A stretch of DNA of 64,000 bases from Streptomyces rapamycinicus NRRL 5491 (lineage in GTDB: Bacteria; Actinomycetota; Actinomycetes; Streptomycetales; Streptomycetaceae). The stretch covers positions 9,548,001 to 9,612,000 of the forward strand of contig NZ_CP085193.1 of the NCBI RefSeq assembly GCF_024298965.1, in the 5' to 3' direction. The notes under the pieces are model-generated. The model was given only the letters and a program-made list of their open reading frames with translations. It made no database searches and was not told where the DNA came from. Each line of letters starts with the position of its first letter. Positions within the stretch are counted from its first letter, which is position 1. Of the stretch, positions 63,338 through 64,000 are shown piece by piece. The position numbers were made by a program, and so were the translations under genes.

Positions 63338-64000
63338 CTGTGCCGTTCAGCGATGCGTCGTTGCAGGTCGTAGGGGTCTGGTGATACCCGGGGTCGCCTG
63401 GGGCGATTCCGCGGGTGATCATCTCCCTGAGGTATCAGCCAACGCGGAAGCTGCTATCCGTCCCGGTTGTACTGCTCCGCCAACAGGCAGCCAAGGACGC
63501 AGAACTACTGGTACTCCGACACGAGAACGCGGTGCTGCGCAGACATCTCGCGCGTCCGGTGCGCTACGAGCCGGTGGACCGACTGTGGTTCGCCGCGCTG
63601 TCCTCCCTGATACCCCGGCGGCGATGGGCGCAGGTCTTCCCGGTGACTCCAGGGACTTTGCTCGCGTGGCACCGAAGGCTCGTCACATGCGGCTGGGACT
63701 ACAGCAGGCGTCGGAGCAGGCCTGGCCGACCACGGCCGGCGAAGGCGATCAGGGAGTTCGTACTGCGGAAGGCCCGCGAGAATCCGCGATGGGGTTGCCG
63801 CCGGATCCAAGGCGAGCTGGCTCAGCTCGGGCATCGGGTCGGTTCCACAGTCTGGGAGATCTTGGCCACTGCCGGCGTAGGCCCTGCGCCTCGCAGAGCC
63901 GGACCGACATGGCGTGAGTTCCTCACGATGAAGGCCGACAGCATCATCGTTTCTGCGACTTCCTGCACATCGATCTGGTGAATCTCCGCCGGGTCTATGC
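63338..64000 (+). mobile_element. rve-type insertion sequence, runs off the right edge
   Basis: It starts with CTGTGCCGTTCAG (63338), the same terminal sequence as the deleted copy at 60579, and contains the N-terminal two-thirds of the transposase gene. Its right end is outside the window. Confidence 0.82.
63415..64000 (+). pseudogene. rve-type transposase, frameshifted before the catalytic domain
   Basis: From GTG at 63415 the frame reads IISLRYQPTRKLLSVPVVLL, AELLVLRHENAVLRRHLARP, VTPGTLLAWHRRLVTCGWDY, WGCRRIQGELAQLGHRVGST and GPTWREFLTMKADSIIV, then meets a stop at 63981. The expected CDFLHIDLVNLRRVYA continues in another frame from about 63955, apparently after a 2-base insertion (compare SQAEAIIACDFLHIDLV in the copy at 60579). 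The helix-turn-helix part is intact, the DDE part unreachable. Confidence 0.78.

Noticed and set aside
1..64000. CRISPR arrays, tRNA or rRNA genes
   Set aside because: No regularly spaced short repeats, cloverleaf-like segments or rRNA signatures were recognised; the only long repeats are PKS modules and IS pieces.

Overview
The window is high-GC DNA with Streptomyces-type codon use. A CebR-type operator, an AA10 polysaccharide monooxygenase, a sugar ABC operon with no ATPase gene of its own and actinobacterial IS families all suggest a Streptomyces or close relative. No rRNA, tRNA or CRISPR array was seen.

Bases 1-38811 hold two co-directional giant modular type I polyketide synthase (PKS) genes. 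The first enters from the left edge and contains the end of one module plus two complete modules. The second starts 4 bp after it, encodes 7975 residues and has four complete modules. Five of the six complete modules carry KS-AT-DH-ER-KR-ACP and one (27268-32400) lacks ER. AT motifs predict extenders methylmalonyl, malonyl, malonyl, malonyl, methylmalonyl, methylmalonyl. The inferred chain is lipid-like: a long saturated stretch, one trisubstituted double bond and a few methyl branches. No thioesterase is present. A 16-codon stub resembling the docking-domain start of a third PKS gene (38850-38900) ends where IS debris begins, so the assembly line looks broken here.

Bases 38900-49800 are an IS-rich zone: fragments of IS1380, IS110, IS21, IS5 and integrase-core (rve) elements, a complete IS5-type element, a complete but frameshifted IS701-type element, and a 68-bp miniature derivative of it. 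Embedded in it are a secreted AA10 LPMO gene with a promoter overlapped by a CebR-type box, and a TetR-controlled redox cassette (a frameshifted quinone-oxidoreductase-like gene, an F420/NADP reductase-like gene and an Old Yellow Enzyme).

Bases 49800-58200 are accessory metabolism: a divergent GbsR/MarR regulator and DUF6653-like membrane protein, then a minus-strand operon (class V aminotransferase, sugar-binding lipoprotein, two permeases, clan GH-D glycosidase) divergent from a FadR/GntR regulator with palindromes between them.

Bases 58200-64000 again mix IS remnants with small genes: a RibD/DHFR-like reductase, a truncated hypothetical protein, a divergently regulated LysR/SDR pair whose 3' ends overlap, and the start of another rve-type IS running off the right edge.
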